Assembly: GCA_021324975.1 (NCBI GenBank)
Contig: JAJPIA010000058.1
Coordinates: 51,939-115,938 of the forward strand
DNA: 64,000 nucleotides
Direction: 5' to 3'
DNA from: Bacillota bacterium
Lineage (GTDB): Bacteria > Sysuimicrobiota > Sysuimicrobiia > Sysuimicrobiales > Segetimicrobiaceae
The position numbers and the translations under genes were made by a program. Below the pieces are notes generated by a model. That model searched no databases. It was given only the letters and a program-made list of their open reading frames with translations, and had not been told where the DNA came from. Below, piece after piece: positions 25,589 to 35,092 of this stretch (its first letter is position 1; each line of letters begins with the position of its first letter).

Positions 25589-26595
25589 TGCTCTGGGGGC
25601 TCCTGCTGCTGCCGGCGTTCATCGCCTGGTACGTGTTCGGCGTGCGCCGCATTCGCGGCCGTGCGGCGGGGCGGTTTGCGGAGGCGCCGCTGTTTGCCCA
25701 GCTGGCGGTCCGGTTGCCGATCCTCCGACGCCACGTCGCGATGGGCCTCTACTTCATGGCGCTCGGACTCCTGCTGCTTGCCGCGGCGAGACCGGTGATG
25801 GCGATCCCGATGCCCGTGGACAAGGCCGTCGTGGTGCTGCTGATCGACACGAGCGGGAGCATGGAGGCGCCGGACATTCAGCCGACGCGGTTGGACGCGG
25901 CCAAGGCGGCGGCGAAGACGTTCCTCGACAACTTCCCGCCCGGGCCGCGGGTGGGCCTCGTAACGTTCAGCACGTACGCCACGCTCAACGTGCCCCCGAC
26001 GACCGACCGGCAGGCGGTCAAGGACGCCATCGACGCGGTGAAGCCGCAGGAATCGACGGCGATCGGCGATGCGCTCGCGGCGGCGCTCAAGGCGATTCCC
26101 GGCCGGAACGCGCCGGCGACGAACCCGCAGCCGACGCCGTTTGGGCGGGCGCAGCCGCCGGCCGCCGCGCCGCCGGCACAACCGGCGCCGTCCGGCGACC
26201 TGCCGCCCGCCGCCATCATCCTGGCGAGCGACGGCGGCGACAACTCCAGCCGCAACGACCCCATCAAGATGGCGGTGCTGGCCAAGCAGGAAAAGGTCAA
26301 GATCTACACGATCGGCCTGGGCACGCCGGGGGGCGGGGTCTTCAACTACCAGGGCCAGATGGTGCTCGTGCCCTTCAATCCCTCGCTGCTCCAGCAGCTC
26401 GCCGCCATCACCGACGGGAAATTCTTCTACGGCCCGTCCGCGAACGACCTCAAGCAGGTGTACCGTGATCTGGGCCGAACGATTGGCTGGGAAAAGCGCA
26501 AAACGGAGGTGTCCGCGCTCGCGGTTGGCGGCGCCGGCGTGCTGATGCTCGGCGGAGGGCTCGTGTCGATGCTGTGGATGGGGCGCCTGCCGTGA
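25567..26595 (+). CDS. VWA-domain membrane protein (BatA/BatB-like), first copy
   Basis: A 342-residue protein with two N-terminal membrane helices (LMLWGLLLLPAFIAWYVFG and GLYFMALGLLLLAAARPV), a vWA domain with intact MIDAS DTSGSMEAPD, and a C-terminal membrane helix (VGGAGVLMLGGGLVSMLW). A Pro/Ala-rich insert (about residues 178-210) splits the vWA domain. GTG 25567 follows GGAGG by 8 bases and overlaps the DUF58 gene by 22 bp. The GTGA overlap with the next gene shows coupling to the second VWA protein. Confidence 0.9.
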   Translation: MEFTWPLMLWGLLLLPAFIAWYVFGVRRIRGRAAGRFAEAPLFAQLAVRLPILRRHVAMGLYFMALGLLLLAAARPVMAIPMPVDKAVVVLLIDTSGSMEAPDIQPTRLDAAKAAAKTFLDNFPPGPRVGLVTFSTYATLNVPPTTDRQAVKDAIDAVKPQESTAIGDALAAALKAIPGRNAPATNPQPTPFGRAQPPAAAPPAQPAPSGDLPPAAIILASDGGDNSSRNDPIKMAVLAKQEKVKIYTIGLGTPGGGVFNYQGQMVLVPFNPSLLQQLAAITDGKFFYGPSANDLKQVYRDLGRTIGWEKRKTEVSALAVGGAGVLMLGGGLVSMLWMGRLP

Positions 26596-27614
26596 GCTTT
26601 CTCTGGCCGGCGGCGCTCTGGCTGTACCTCCTCGTGCCGTGCCTCGTCGGGGCCTATGTGTGGATGCTCCGGCGTCCCGCGCGCGAGCGCGTCGTCTACT
26701 CCAGCCTCGACCTCGTCGCCCGGGCGGCCGCCGCCGGCGGGCGGTGGCGCCGACATGTGCCCGCCATCTTCTACCTCGCGACCCTGTGCGGTGCCATCTT
26801 CACGGTGGCCCGGCCCATGGCCCCGGTTCCGGTGCCGGACAACCGGACCGTGGTGATGATGAGCATCGACGTGAGCCGCAGCATGATGGCCACCGACGTC
26901 AACCCGACGCGGTTGGACGCGGCAAAGGCGGCGGCCGTGGAGTTCGTGCGCGCGCTGCCGCAGGGCACCCGGGTCGGCGTGGTGTCGTTCAGCAGCTACG
27001 CGACGCTCGTGACGCCGCCCACCGCGGACCACGACCGCGTCATCCAGGCCATCAACAACCTGGATCTCGAGTTTGCGACTGCGATCGGCGACGGGCTGCT
27101 GGAGGCCGTCTACGCGCTCCCCGGCCGCGAGCGGCCCGCCGGCGCGCCAAACAACTCCAGCTTCTACAATCCCTACGACAGCATTCCGGCGCCAAATCTG
27201 ACCCCGGAGCAACTCGACCGGTTGCCGCCCGCGACCGTCGTCCTCATGAGCGATGGCCAGAGCAACCGGGGCGTGCCGCCGGAGCAGGCCGCGATCGTGG
27301 CCAAGCAGCTCAAGGTCAAGGTGTACACCATCGGCCTCGGGGCGCCGGAGGGGACGTTCCTGGAGCTCGGCGGCCACAGCATCTTCGTCCGGCTCGACGA
27401 GGAGACACTCAAAGCCATCGCCCAGGTGACGGGCGGGACCTACCAGCGCGTGACGACCGCGATGGACCTGCGGCGCGTGTACACGCATCTCGGCCGGATC
27501 ATCGGCTGGGAGCGCCGTCCGATCGAGGTCAGCGGGATCGCGGCGGTCGGTGTCGCGGGCCTGTTCGTGAGCACGTTTGCCGTGTCCCTCCTCTGGATGC
27601 ACCGCCTCGGCTGA
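26592..27614 (+). CDS. VWA-domain membrane protein (BatA/BatB-like), second copy
   Basis: A 340-residue paralogue of the preceding protein with the same layout: N-terminal helix (PAALWLYLLVPCLVGAYVWML), a second helix, a vWA domain with MIDAS DVSRSMMATD, and a C-terminal helix. The two copies share the blocks PTRLDAAKAA and KVKVYTIGLG. The GTG start lies within the previous stop. It is the last gene of the cluster and is convergent with an SDR gene 10 bp away. Confidence 0.9.
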   Translation: MSFLWPAALWLYLLVPCLVGAYVWMLRRPARERVVYSSLDLVARAAAAGGRWRRHVPAIFYLATLCGAIFTVARPMAPVPVPDNRTVVMMSIDVSRSMMATDVNPTRLDAAKAAAVEFVRALPQGTRVGVVSFSSYATLVTPPTADHDRVIQAINNLDLEFATAIGDGLLEAVYALPGRERPAGAPNNSSFYNPYDSIPAPNLTPEQLDRLPPATVVLMSDGQSNRGVPPEQAAIVAKQLKVKVYTIGLGAPEGTFLELGGHSIFVRLDEETLKAIAQVTGGTYQRVTTAMDLRRVYTHLGRIIGWERRPIEVSGIAAVGVAGLFVSTFAVSLLWMHRLG

Positions 27615-27623
27615 CCGGTACCC

Positions 27624-28394
27624 TCAGGTAATCGTCGAGCCGCCGTCGATGGCGACGCTCGCGCCCGTCATCAGGCCGGCGTCGTGCGACGCCAAGAACA
27701 GCACGGCGCCCGCCACGTCCTCGGGTCTGCCCACGCGTCCCAGCGGGATGCCGCGCAGGCGTCCGGCCAGCCATTCCGGGTTTTGCACGTCCTTGCGGTT
27801 GATGTCGGTCTCGATCAAGCCGGGATTGACCTCGTTCACGCGGATGCCGTACCGCGCCAGCTCGAATGCCATCGCGCGGGTCAGCATCGTGATGCCGCCT
27901 TTGCTCGCCGCGTAGTGGGCGAGGTTCGGCGTGGCGAACCGCGCGCTCGAGGACGACACGTTCACGATGCAGCCCTTGAGGCCCGCCGCCACCATGCGGC
28001 GCGCGACGGCCTGGGCCACGAGGAAGTAGCCGCGCAGGTTGGTGTGCATGACCCATTCCCACTCCTCGAGCGGGATGTCGAGAAACGGCGTGCGGCGCAG
28101 CACGCCCGCGTTATTGACGAGGATGTCGATGGGGCCGAGCGCCGCCTGTACCTGCTCGAGCATGCGCTCGACCGCGCCAGGGTCCGACACGTCCGCCTGG
28201 ACGGCCAGGGCCTTCACCCCGGCGGCCTCGATCTCCTCGACGGCGCTCCGAGCCTGTCCCTCCGCGCGGCTATAATTGACCGCCACCGAGGCGCCGGCGC
28301 CGCCGAGCCGGACGGCGATCGCCCGTCCGATGCTGCGGCTGCCGCCGGTGACGAGCGCCACGCGGCCCGTGAGCGCATAGCGGTTTTCCCCCAT
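27624..28394 (-). CDS. Short-chain dehydrogenase/reductase
   Basis: A 256-residue classical SDR. The cofactor loop is VTGGSRSIGRAIA, the structural NNAG motif is intact, the catalytic Ser lies in NVSSSSARFA and Tyr/Lys in HYAASKGG. A basic Arg after TGGS suggests NADP preference. It resembles 3-oxoacyl-ACP reductases and glucose dehydrogenases at this level; the substrate is unassigned. Confidence 0.88.
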   Translation of the reverse strand: MGENRYALTGRVALVTGGSRSIGRAIAVRLGGAGASVAVNYSRAEGQARSAVEEIEAAGVKALAVQADVSDPGAVERMLEQVQAALGPIDILVNNAGVLRRTPFLDIPLEEWEWVMHTNLRGYFLVAQAVARRMVAAGLKGCIVNVSSSSARFATPNLAHYAASKGGITMLTRAMAFELARYGIRVNEVNPGLIETDINRKDVQNPEWLAGRLRGIPLGRVGRPEDVAGAVLFLASHDAGLMTGASVAIDGGSTIT

Positions 28395-28574
28395 GGGCGA
28401 CCCCCTTCACGTGCGGGCGTGCGGCCAGGGCAATCGCCGGCGGCGGCTGCGCAGCCGGCTCCGCATGCCGTGACCGCGCCGAGCTTTCCTGGCCGGGCAC
28501 GGCGATCCCTCCAGCGGTGGGGCCCCGGCACGCGCGCAACGCCGGCGTAACTTCGCAGCAACTCCGCGAAAATT

Positions 28575-28607
28575 GTTAACGTCCGGTGGGGGCGGCCGTT
28601 AACGTCC
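28575..28607. repeat. Paired GTTAACGTCC direct repeat upstream of bdhA
   Basis: GTTAACGTCC occurs at 28575-28584 and again at 28598-28607, identical, 23 bp apart, about 160-190 bp before the 3-hydroxybutyrate dehydrogenase start. The position and spacing suggest a regulator-binding site for that gene or for the divergent SDR. Confidence 0.45.
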
Positions 28608-28763
28608 ACAGTAATCGGGCCTAATTCACAAGACCTACGCCGGGCAAGACCGGGGCCTACGCCGTCGAAGCCTCTCTTGGGAGCGGCTCGAGACGGGCCG
28701 CGCGCGAACGCCGGCGGAGCACGGAACGCGCACGGCTGTGGCGACGAGCAGAAAGGAGCGTGT

Positions 28764-29549
28764 ATGGCCGGAATACTCGAGGGCCGGGCGGCCGTAGTCA
28801 CCGGGGCCGCCTCCGGGCTGGGGCTTGCGATGGCGACGGCGTTCGCGGCCGAGGGCGCCGCCGTGTGCGTGGCCGACGTCAACGAAGCCGGGGGCCGGAG
28901 CGTCGCGGACGGGCTCCGGCGGGAGGGGAGGAAGGCGACGTTCACGCGGGTCGACGTCACGGACCCCGGCTCGGCCCGGGCGATGATCGAATCCGCGGTC
29001 ACGGCGTTCGGGCGGCTCGACGTGCTGGTGAACAACGCCGGGCTCCAGCACATCTCACCGATCGTGGACTTCCCCGAGGAGCGCTGGAACTATCTCCTCG
29101 CGGTGCTCTTGACGGGCACGTTTGTCTGCACCAAATACGCGCTGCCGCACATGATGCGCGGCGGATGGGGACGCGTGATCAACATCGCGTCGGCGCACGG
29201 GCTCATCGCATCGCCGTTCAAGGCGGCGTATGTCGCGGCCAAGCACGGGGTCGTCGGATTCACAAAGGTCGCGGCGTGGGAGGCGGCCGCCCACGGGATC
29301 ACCGTAAATGCGATCTGCCCCGGCTACGTGCGGACCCCGCTCGTGGAGCGCCAAATCGCCGACCAGGCGCGGGTCCACGGCATTCCAGAGTCCGAAGTCG
29401 TCGGCCGCATCATGCTCGAGCCACAGGCCGTGAAGCGCCTGCTGGAGCCGAGGGAGATCGCGGCGCTGGCGGTCTACCTGTGCTCGGAGCCGGCTTCGGC
29501 GGTCACGGGCGCGGCGATCCCGATCGATGGAGGTTGGACCGCCCGCTAG
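28764..29549 (+). CDS. bdhA: 3-Hydroxybutyrate dehydrogenase
   Basis: A 261-residue SDR that interconverts 3-hydroxybutyrate and acetoacetate with NAD. It carries VTGAASGLGLAMA, NNAGLQHISPI, NIASAHGLIASPFKAAYVAAKHG (catalytic Ser, Tyr, Lys plus the family's substrate-site segment), ITVNAICPGYVRTPLVE and ITGAAIPIDGGW-like ending. These blocks are diagnostic for D-3-hydroxybutyrate dehydrogenases rather than generic SDRs. AAAGGAG is 5 bases before ATG 28764. It implies use of polyhydroxybutyrate or ketone bodies; no PHB depolymerase is in the window. Confidence 0.9.
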   Translation: MAGILEGRAAVVTGAASGLGLAMATAFAAEGAAVCVADVNEAGGRSVADGLRREGRKATFTRVDVTDPGSARAMIESAVTAFGRLDVLVNNAGLQHISPIVDFPEERWNYLLAVLLTGTFVCTKYALPHMMRGGWGRVINIASAHGLIASPFKAAYVAAKHGVVGFTKVAAWEAAAHGITVNAICPGYVRTPLVERQIADQARVHGIPESEVVGRIMLEPQAVKRLLEPREIAALAVYLCSEPASAVTGAAIPIDGGWTAR

Positions 29550-29855
29550 CGCACGATCGCATTACTTCGGCAAGGGTGGGAACTGGGCGGACCTGTCCTC
29601 CGCTCCACGCCCAACGCCTGATTATTGCCGCGCATTCGCTTCGTGCATAGCGCACGTAAAGTGAGCCCACAACTGCGCGCATCGCGGGCGTCGAACGCCC
29701 GCTCCGGCCATGTCCGCCCAAGATCGTCTACCCTCGTCGCACATACGACACGAGGCATTAGCGGGGGGTTTCCACACACGTCGTTGACACGCGCGGCGGC
29801 CGGGACCGGACCGTCCGGCGGCGGTATGCGGCGATGCCGCCAGGGTGCCCGCGCG
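29550..29855. other. Intergenic region between convergent bdhA and the ABC importer operon
   Basis: About 300 bp with no credible gene; ORF-track readings here lack domain-like sequence. I find no perfect hairpin with a T-run. Confidence 0.35.
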
Positions 29856-30731
29856 CTAGAGTCGGGAGAGCCGGGGGTCCAGGGCGTCGCGCAACCCGTC
29901 GCCGAGGAAGTTGAAGCCCAGCACCGTCACAAAGATGGCGAGGATGGGGAAGAGCGCGATGTGCGGAGCGAAGCCCAGATAATTTTTCGCAACGAAAACC
30001 ATGGCGCCCCACTCCGGCGTCGGCGGCTGGACGCCCAGCCCGAGAAACGAGAGGACCGAGGCGGCCAGGATGGCGTTCGCCATGCTCAGTGTCGTGGTGA
30101 CGATGACGGCCGGCGAGATGTTCGGCAGTACGTGCCGCACGAGAATGTGCGCGTCCCGGACGCCAAGCGCGCGGCTCGCCTCCACGTACTCCTGCGAGCG
30201 CACGGCGAGGACGGCGCTGCGCGTGATGCGCACAAACGACGGAATCGAGGCGATCCCGACCGCGATCATCGCGTTCGTGAGGCTCGGGCCGAGGGCCCCC
30301 AGGATGGCGATGGCGAGGAGCAGACCGGGAAAGGCGAGCAGCACGTCCATGCTCCGCATGATGAGGTTGTCCAGCCGCGGATAGAAGCCGGCGAGCAGCC
30401 CCAACGCCACGCCACCGGTAAACGCGATCCCCACCGCGATCACGCCGATCGCGAGCGAAATCCGGCTGCCGTAGAGAATCCGGCTGAGCAGGTCGCGGCC
30501 CAGGTCGTCCGTGCCCAGCGGGTGTGCCCGCGACGGCCCCTGAAACCGATCCTGCACGTTGGGCTGCGCCGGATCGTACGGTGCCACGGCCGGCGTCACG
30601 AGCACGACGAGGCCCAGCACCGCCACGACGGCGGTGCCGATGCGCACTTGCCAGGAGCGCCCGAGCCGGCGCCACAACGTGGGCGCGCGGTACCTCGGCG
30701 CTGTGATGGGCTGTGCCGGCGCCTCGCTCAC
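29856..30731 (-). CDS. ABC transporter permease (DppC/OppC type)
   Basis: A 291-residue inner-membrane permease. The N-terminal region has TLWRRLGRSWQVRIGTAVVAVLGLVVL, followed by HPLGTDDLGRDLLSRILYGSRISL, the standard DppC motif, and the EAA loop EASRALGVRDAHILVRHVLPN. It is the last gene of the minus-strand operon binding protein - DppB - DppC. The importer would take up di/oligopeptides, opines or nickel complexes. Confidence 0.92.
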   Translation of the reverse strand: MSEAPAQPITAPRYRAPTLWRRLGRSWQVRIGTAVVAVLGLVVLVTPAVAPYDPAQPNVQDRFQGPSRAHPLGTDDLGRDLLSRILYGSRISLAIGVIAVGIAFTGGVALGLLAGFYPRLDNLIMRSMDVLLAFPGLLLAIAILGALGPSLTNAMIAVGIASIPSFVRITRSAVLAVRSQEYVEASRALGVRDAHILVRHVLPNISPAVIVTTTLSMANAILAASVLSFLGLGVQPPTPEWGAMVFVAKNYLGFAPHIALFPILAIFVTVLGFNFLGDGLRDALDPRLSRL

Positions 30732-30749
30732 GGCAAGGCGCCCGATCGA

Positions 30750-31688
30750 TCATGCATATCGTACCCTTGGATCCACCGCGGCGTAGGCGATGTCGACGAG
30801 CAGGTTGGTGAGGACGAAGGTGAGGGCCAGCAATAGAACGGCGCCCTGGACGACCGGGAAGTCGCGCCCGAGGATGGCGTCCACGAGCAAGCGGCCCATC
30901 CCCGGCAGGGAGAAGATGCTCTCGGTGACGACGGCGCCGCTGAGGAGAAATCCGAACTGGAGCCCCACGATCGTGATGACGGGCAGCAGGGCGTTCCGGA
31001 AGGCGTGCCGGATGACCACGCCCGGCTCCCAGAGGCCCTTGGCGCGGGCGGTGCGGACGTAGTCCTGGTGAAGGGTTTCGAGCATCGACGAGCGCGTCAG
31101 CCGTGCGAGGAGGGCGACCGCCCCGCTGCTGACCGTCACGGCCGGCAGCGCGATGTGCCGCCATCCGTCGACCGTCGTCAGGGGCGCGTAGCCGCTCAGC
31201 GGAAACCACCGCAGCGAGATGGCAAAGATCCACAGCAAGATGAGCCCGACCGCGAACACGGGCATGGCCGAGGCGGCGAGGACGGCGCAGATCGTTGCCA
31301 GGTCCAGCGGAGAATTCCGGTTGTAGGCGGCGACGATCCCCACCGGCACGCTCACCGCGACGGTAAGCGCGACCCCCACGAGCGCGAGGGCGATCGTGAC
31401 GGGAAGCGTCGTGAGCAGTTGGCCGAGGACGGGCTCGTGCGACCGCACCGACCGCCCCAAGTCTCCGTGGATCAGGCGGAGCACGTATTTGCCGTACTGG
31501 ACGTAGAGCGGCTGGTCCAACCCCAAGGTGTGCTCGACGTCGCGCACCACGTCGGGCGGCGCGTCGGGGCCGGCCACGACCAGCGCCGGGTTGCCGGGCG
31601 TGAGGTGCAGGATGAGAAACACGAGCACCGACACACCGAACACGACCGGCACCATGAGCAGCAGCCGTCCCGTGACATACGAGGCCAT
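30750..31688 (-). CDS. ABC transporter permease (DppB/OppB type)
   Basis: A 312-residue permease with about six helices. The beginning FGVSVLVFLILHLTPGNPALVVAGPDAP and the EAA-loop region YVRTARAKGLWEPGVVIRHAFRNALLPV are typical of DppB. It lies 12 bp after the binding-protein gene and 18 bp before the DppC gene. Confidence 0.93.
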   Translation of the reverse strand: MASYVTGRLLLMVPVVFGVSVLVFLILHLTPGNPALVVAGPDAPPDVVRDVEHTLGLDQPLYVQYGKYVLRLIHGDLGRSVRSHEPVLGQLLTTLPVTIALALVGVALTVAVSVPVGIVAAYNRNSPLDLATICAVLAASAMPVFAVGLILLWIFAISLRWFPLSGYAPLTTVDGWRHIALPAVTVSSGAVALLARLTRSSMLETLHQDYVRTARAKGLWEPGVVIRHAFRNALLPVITIVGLQFGFLLSGAVVTESIFSLPGMGRLLVDAILGRDFPVVQGAVLLLALTFVLTNLLVDIAYAAVDPRVRYA

Positions 31689-31700
31689 GCCTCGGCGGCG

Positions 31701-33287
31701 CTACTTCAATGTCAGATCGAGCATCTTGTACAGGACGTTCGCGTGCATCTGAGGCACGGTCAGGTTCGGCGACGCGATCACGACCCGCTTTTCGTGCACG
31801 AGGGGCACCCAGATCGCGTTCTGCACGATGATCTGCTGCAGCTTTTGATAGGCGTCCATCCGTTCCCGGTCATTCGTGCTTGACCGGCTGAGCTCGAGCA
31901 GGCGGTCCGTCTCCGGGTCCGCCCAATCGAACCGGTTGGGCGCCGGCCGCTGCTTGCTGTGGAAGTAGAAGTACAGGACGTCCGGCGTCACGTAACGGAC
32001 GTTGATGAAGAACATATCGTGCTGGCCCGCGCGGAGCGCGGCGAGAAACGCCGTCCACTCCATGCGCTGCGGCCGGACGGCCACACCGACACCCCGGAGC
32101 TCGGACTGCACGAGGTTCACGAGCTGTTCCACGCCCGGGCCGGGCGAATAGAGAAACAGCAGCGACAGCGGTTGCCCGTTCTTCTGCCGCGGTTGGCCCG
32201 GGGCGGGCTGGGTCCACCCGTCTTCGTCTAGGATGCGCTTCGCCTTGCTCGGGTCGTAGCGGTAGCCGATCTTCTCCGCGCCCGGCCACCACCCCGGGGT
32301 GCCCGGCGCGAGCGGGCCCAGCGCCTCGGTCGCGAGGCCGTAGTACGCGCCCTGGATGATCTCCTGACGGTTGATCCCGTCGTTGATCGCCTGACGGACC
32401 CTGAGGTCGTCGAGCGGCTTGTGCCCGAGCTTGAACCCGATGAACGCGGTGTTGAGATCCGCATACCGGATCACGTGCACGCGGCGGTCCTTGTCCAGCG
32501 CCGGCACCTGCTCGCCCGGAATCGACTCGGCGAACTGGGCGTCTCCGACCTGCACCGACGCGACGCGCGGCGTGTCCTCAACGATCGTGTGAAACACTAC
32601 GGTGCCAAACGGCGCCGGTCCATGGTTCTTGTACAGCGGTGGTCCCCATGTGTAAGCGGGGTTGCGGGTCACCACCAACCGGTCGTTCCGGACCCATTCT
32701 TTGAGGACGTAGGGGCCGGTCCCATCCACCTTGCCGGCGCCGGTGCCGTAGTCGTCCCCCGCGCGGTTCACGGCGTCGGCATTCAGGATGCTGGCCGAGT
32801 ACCCGGCGAGGTTGATGAGGAGGATCGACAGGGGTTCTTTCAGGTGCAAGACCACGGTCGCGGGGTTCGGCGCATCGACGCTCTCCACCGGGCTGATGTT
32901 GAACGCCGTCGGCGATCCTTTCAGGGTGCGCCAGCGATCCATCGTGGACTTGACGTCGGCCGACGCGAGGGGCTTGCCCGACGCGAACCGCACGCCTTGG
33001 CGTAGCGTGAACGTGTAGGTCTTGCCGTCCGGGGAGATGGTCCATTTCTCCGCGAGCCCCGGCTTGACGCCGTTCGCATAGTCGAGCGAGAGCAGCGTAT
33101 CGTAGAGCAGGTAGTCCACTTCCGCCGACGACACGGCCGTGGTCTTCTCGGGATCGAGCGTCTCAGTCTCTTCCGGCCGCGCAAACGTGAACGTCCCGTT
33201 CGCCGCGGGGGCGCCCGCCGCGAGCCGCGGGACGGCGACCGCGAAGGCCGCGAGCGCGAGCACACACCACCGCACGATCCGAGTCAT
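31701..33287 (-). CDS. ABC transporter substrate-binding protein (SBP_bac_5 family)
   Basis: A 528-residue secreted receptor with a signal peptide (VRWCVLALAAFAVAVPRLAAG) and the family blocks ETLDPEKTTAVSSAEVDYLLYDTL, WTISPDGKTYTFTLRQGVRFASGKPL and VRQAINDGINRQEI. No lipobox cysteine is visible, so it may be anchored otherwise or free in the periplasm. It is the first gene of the importer operon. DppD/DppF-type ATPase genes are absent next to it, so ATPases must come from elsewhere. Confidence 0.92.
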   Translation of the reverse strand: MTRIVRWCVLALAAFAVAVPRLAAGAPAANGTFTFARPEETETLDPEKTTAVSSAEVDYLLYDTLLSLDYANGVKPGLAEKWTISPDGKTYTFTLRQGVRFASGKPLASADVKSTMDRWRTLKGSPTAFNISPVESVDAPNPATVVLHLKEPLSILLINLAGYSASILNADAVNRAGDDYGTGAGKVDGTGPYVLKEWVRNDRLVVTRNPAYTWGPPLYKNHGPAPFGTVVFHTIVEDTPRVASVQVGDAQFAESIPGEQVPALDKDRRVHVIRYADLNTAFIGFKLGHKPLDDLRVRQAINDGINRQEIIQGAYYGLATEALGPLAPGTPGWWPGAEKIGYRYDPSKAKRILDEDGWTQPAPGQPRQKNGQPLSLLFLYSPGPGVEQLVNLVQSELRGVGVAVRPQRMEWTAFLAALRAGQHDMFFINVRYVTPDVLYFYFHSKQRPAPNRFDWADPETDRLLELSRSSTNDRERMDAYQKLQQIIVQNAIWVPLVHEKRVVIASPNLTVPQMHANVLYKMLDLTLK

Positions 33288-33500
33288 CTAGCGTCTCCTG
33301 AGGAGCCCGAAGGCCGGGTGTGGATGCGTGGCCGCGTATTCGAGCGGCCGTTCGACGCCTCCTGCCGCAGCCGGATCTCGTGCGGATTTCGTTACGCATC
33401 GGCGCCGGGGTGCGCCGCCGTACCAGATCGGCGATCGGCGCCGTCGGTGCGGGTGGATCAGGGGCGAACGTGCGACGTGGCGGCGACCGCGGTGCCGGGC

Positions 33501-34079
33501 TCAGGCGCCCCGCAGCAGCCGGCTCTTGATCTGGGCGAACTCCGCCTCGGTCAGCGCGCCCGCGTCTCTGGCCCGCGCCAGCTCGACCAGCCGGGTTGCG
33601 AGATCCTCGGGAGCATCGGGGTCGCGGATCGCGCGCACCGCCTGCACCCGTCCCGCCACGATCGCCGCGACCCGCTTCATGTCGTCCTTGCGCCGTGCAC
33701 CGAAGGTCACGGCATTTTCATCGGTGTTCAACTTGAAGGAGGTCAGATCCGCGGGTTTCGGCGCCCCCACGGTGATGATCTTCAAGTGGCCGCCCACGGG
33801 CCCCAGCCGCAGGTCCACCGCGGCGATCCGGGAGTAGGAGATCGAGCGGGCCCGTGCGCCGAAGATGCCCGCGCCCGTGATGAAGCCGGCGCGGATGATG
33901 AGGACGCGCCGGTCCGTCACGACGATCGCCTCGCCGGCGGAGGTGCGGACCGCCGCGTCGACGATCTCATCCTCGTGAACGTTGTCTCGCAGCCCACGGC
34001 CCAGGTTCCCCGGCAGCCGCTGCACGAGGTCGGCCGTGGAGCCCGGTGTCGGTGCTTCGGGGTGGTTGTCGACGGACAT
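33501..34079 (-). CDS. PH-like domain protein with C-terminal SHOCT motif
   Basis: A 192-residue protein. The middle (AIVVTDRRVLIIRAGFITGAG ... SISYSRIAAVDLRLGPVGGHLKIIT) reads as a bacterial PH (YokE-like) beta domain. The C-terminus LVELARARDAGALTEAEFAQIKSRLL is a SHOCT helix pair, often fused to PH domains. I place the start at ATG 34079; the longer ORF would run back into the upstream gene. No membrane helix. Role unknown. Confidence 0.75.
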   Translation of the reverse strand: MSVDNHPEAPTPGSTADLVQRLPGNLGRGLRDNVHEDEIVDAAVRTSAGEAIVVTDRRVLIIRAGFITGAGIFGARARSISYSRIAAVDLRLGPVGGHLKIITVGAPKPADLTSFKLNTDENAVTFGARRKDDMKRVAAIVAGRVQAVRAIRDPDAPEDLATRLVELARARDAGALTEAEFAQIKSRLLRGA

Positions 34080-34098
34080 GGCGCTCAGCGCGGTGAGG

Positions 34099-34911
34099 TC
34101 ACGGTGCGCGGCGCTGGAGGAACGCCGTGACCGGCACAAAGACGATGCCGGCCTTGCGGAACTCCGGCAGCATGTGTTGGATCACGGCCGGCGCCCCCGT
34201 CGCGACGTGGGCCGCGGCCACCACGGATCCCCGCAGCTTGGCCTCGGCGATGAGCGCGCGGACCTGCTCGGCGATGTGGTCCGGCGGGATGTCCAGGTAC
34301 GTCCCGGTCACCACGATCGGCACGCCGAGCTGCCGCGCCACGTCCCGCACGATCGACCGCGGCGTCTCGGGGTTCTCGTTGAACCAGAGCCCGCGCGCCT
34401 TGATCGTGCGCAGCACCACCGTCATCACGCGGCGGTCCGCCGTGGCCCGGGATCCGGCGTGGTTGCTGACGGCGACCACCCCGGGCACGCTGTCCAGATC
34501 GCGCTCCACCACGCGTGCAATCTCCGGGTCCGTCATGCGCACCCAGACCGTGCCCGTCACCGGCCCGAGGTCCCCGGGGTGGTTCGGCTCCAGCGGGAGG
34601 TGGAGCATGGGCGTCAGGCCGCGTGCGGCGGCAGTACGTGCGATCTCCGCGGAGTACCGCATGTTGGGGAAGATCCCTAGGCCGAATGGCTCGTGCATGG
34701 CGTAGATGGGCGCGAGCTCCGCGAGGCTCGCACCCGCGTGGTCAAAGATGAGGGCCACCCGCGGGTGCGCCGTCCCTGACGCGGCTCGCGGGACGAGCAC
34801 GCCGAGGCAGAAGGCGGCGATCAGCGCGAGACGGTGGATCGCGAAGCCACGCCTCGGCCGCCGGCCCGGGAAGGCGGCGTCGCGGCGCGCAGGAACGCGG
34901 GGGGTGCCCAT
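34099..34911 (-). CDS. Divergent polysaccharide deacetylase family protein
   Basis: A 270-residue protein with a signal-like N-terminal helix (FAIHRLALIAAFCLGVLVPRAAS) and the DUF610/YibQ-type fold: RVALIFDHAGAS, GLGIFPNMRYSAEIARTAAARGL, MLHLPLEPNHPGDLGP, SNHAGSRATADRRVM and GLWFNENPETP. In E. coli-like genomes the family member is linked to cell-wall functions, but activity is unproven. ATG 34911 is chosen since the ORF-track extension to 35238 covers the divergent gene. It ends 20 bp before the PH-SHOCT gene. Confidence 0.85.
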   Translation of the reverse strand: MGTPRVPARRDAAFPGRRPRRGFAIHRLALIAAFCLGVLVPRAASGTAHPRVALIFDHAGASLAELAPIYAMHEPFGLGIFPNMRYSAEIARTAAARGLTPMLHLPLEPNHPGDLGPVTGTVWVRMTDPEIARVVERDLDSVPGVVAVSNHAGSRATADRRVMTVVLRTIKARGLWFNENPETPRSIVRDVARQLGVPIVVTGTYLDIPPDHIAEQVRALIAEAKLRGSVVAAAHVATGAPAVIQHMLPEFRKAGIVFVPVTAFLQRRAP

Positions 34912-35092
34912 ACGCTCTATACTTCCTCGCCCACGCCGAGTGTCCCTCGAAAAACGCACGTTCCGCGAGACTTTTCGCGTCGTGCGCGCAGGAGTTTGAT
35001 CGTTGCGGAAGTAGAGGGGGACGGACGCGTGTTGTGTGTCCGCCGAGGCGGCGCGCGCACAGCGTACACGACGTCCAGACAGGAGGTGGCAA

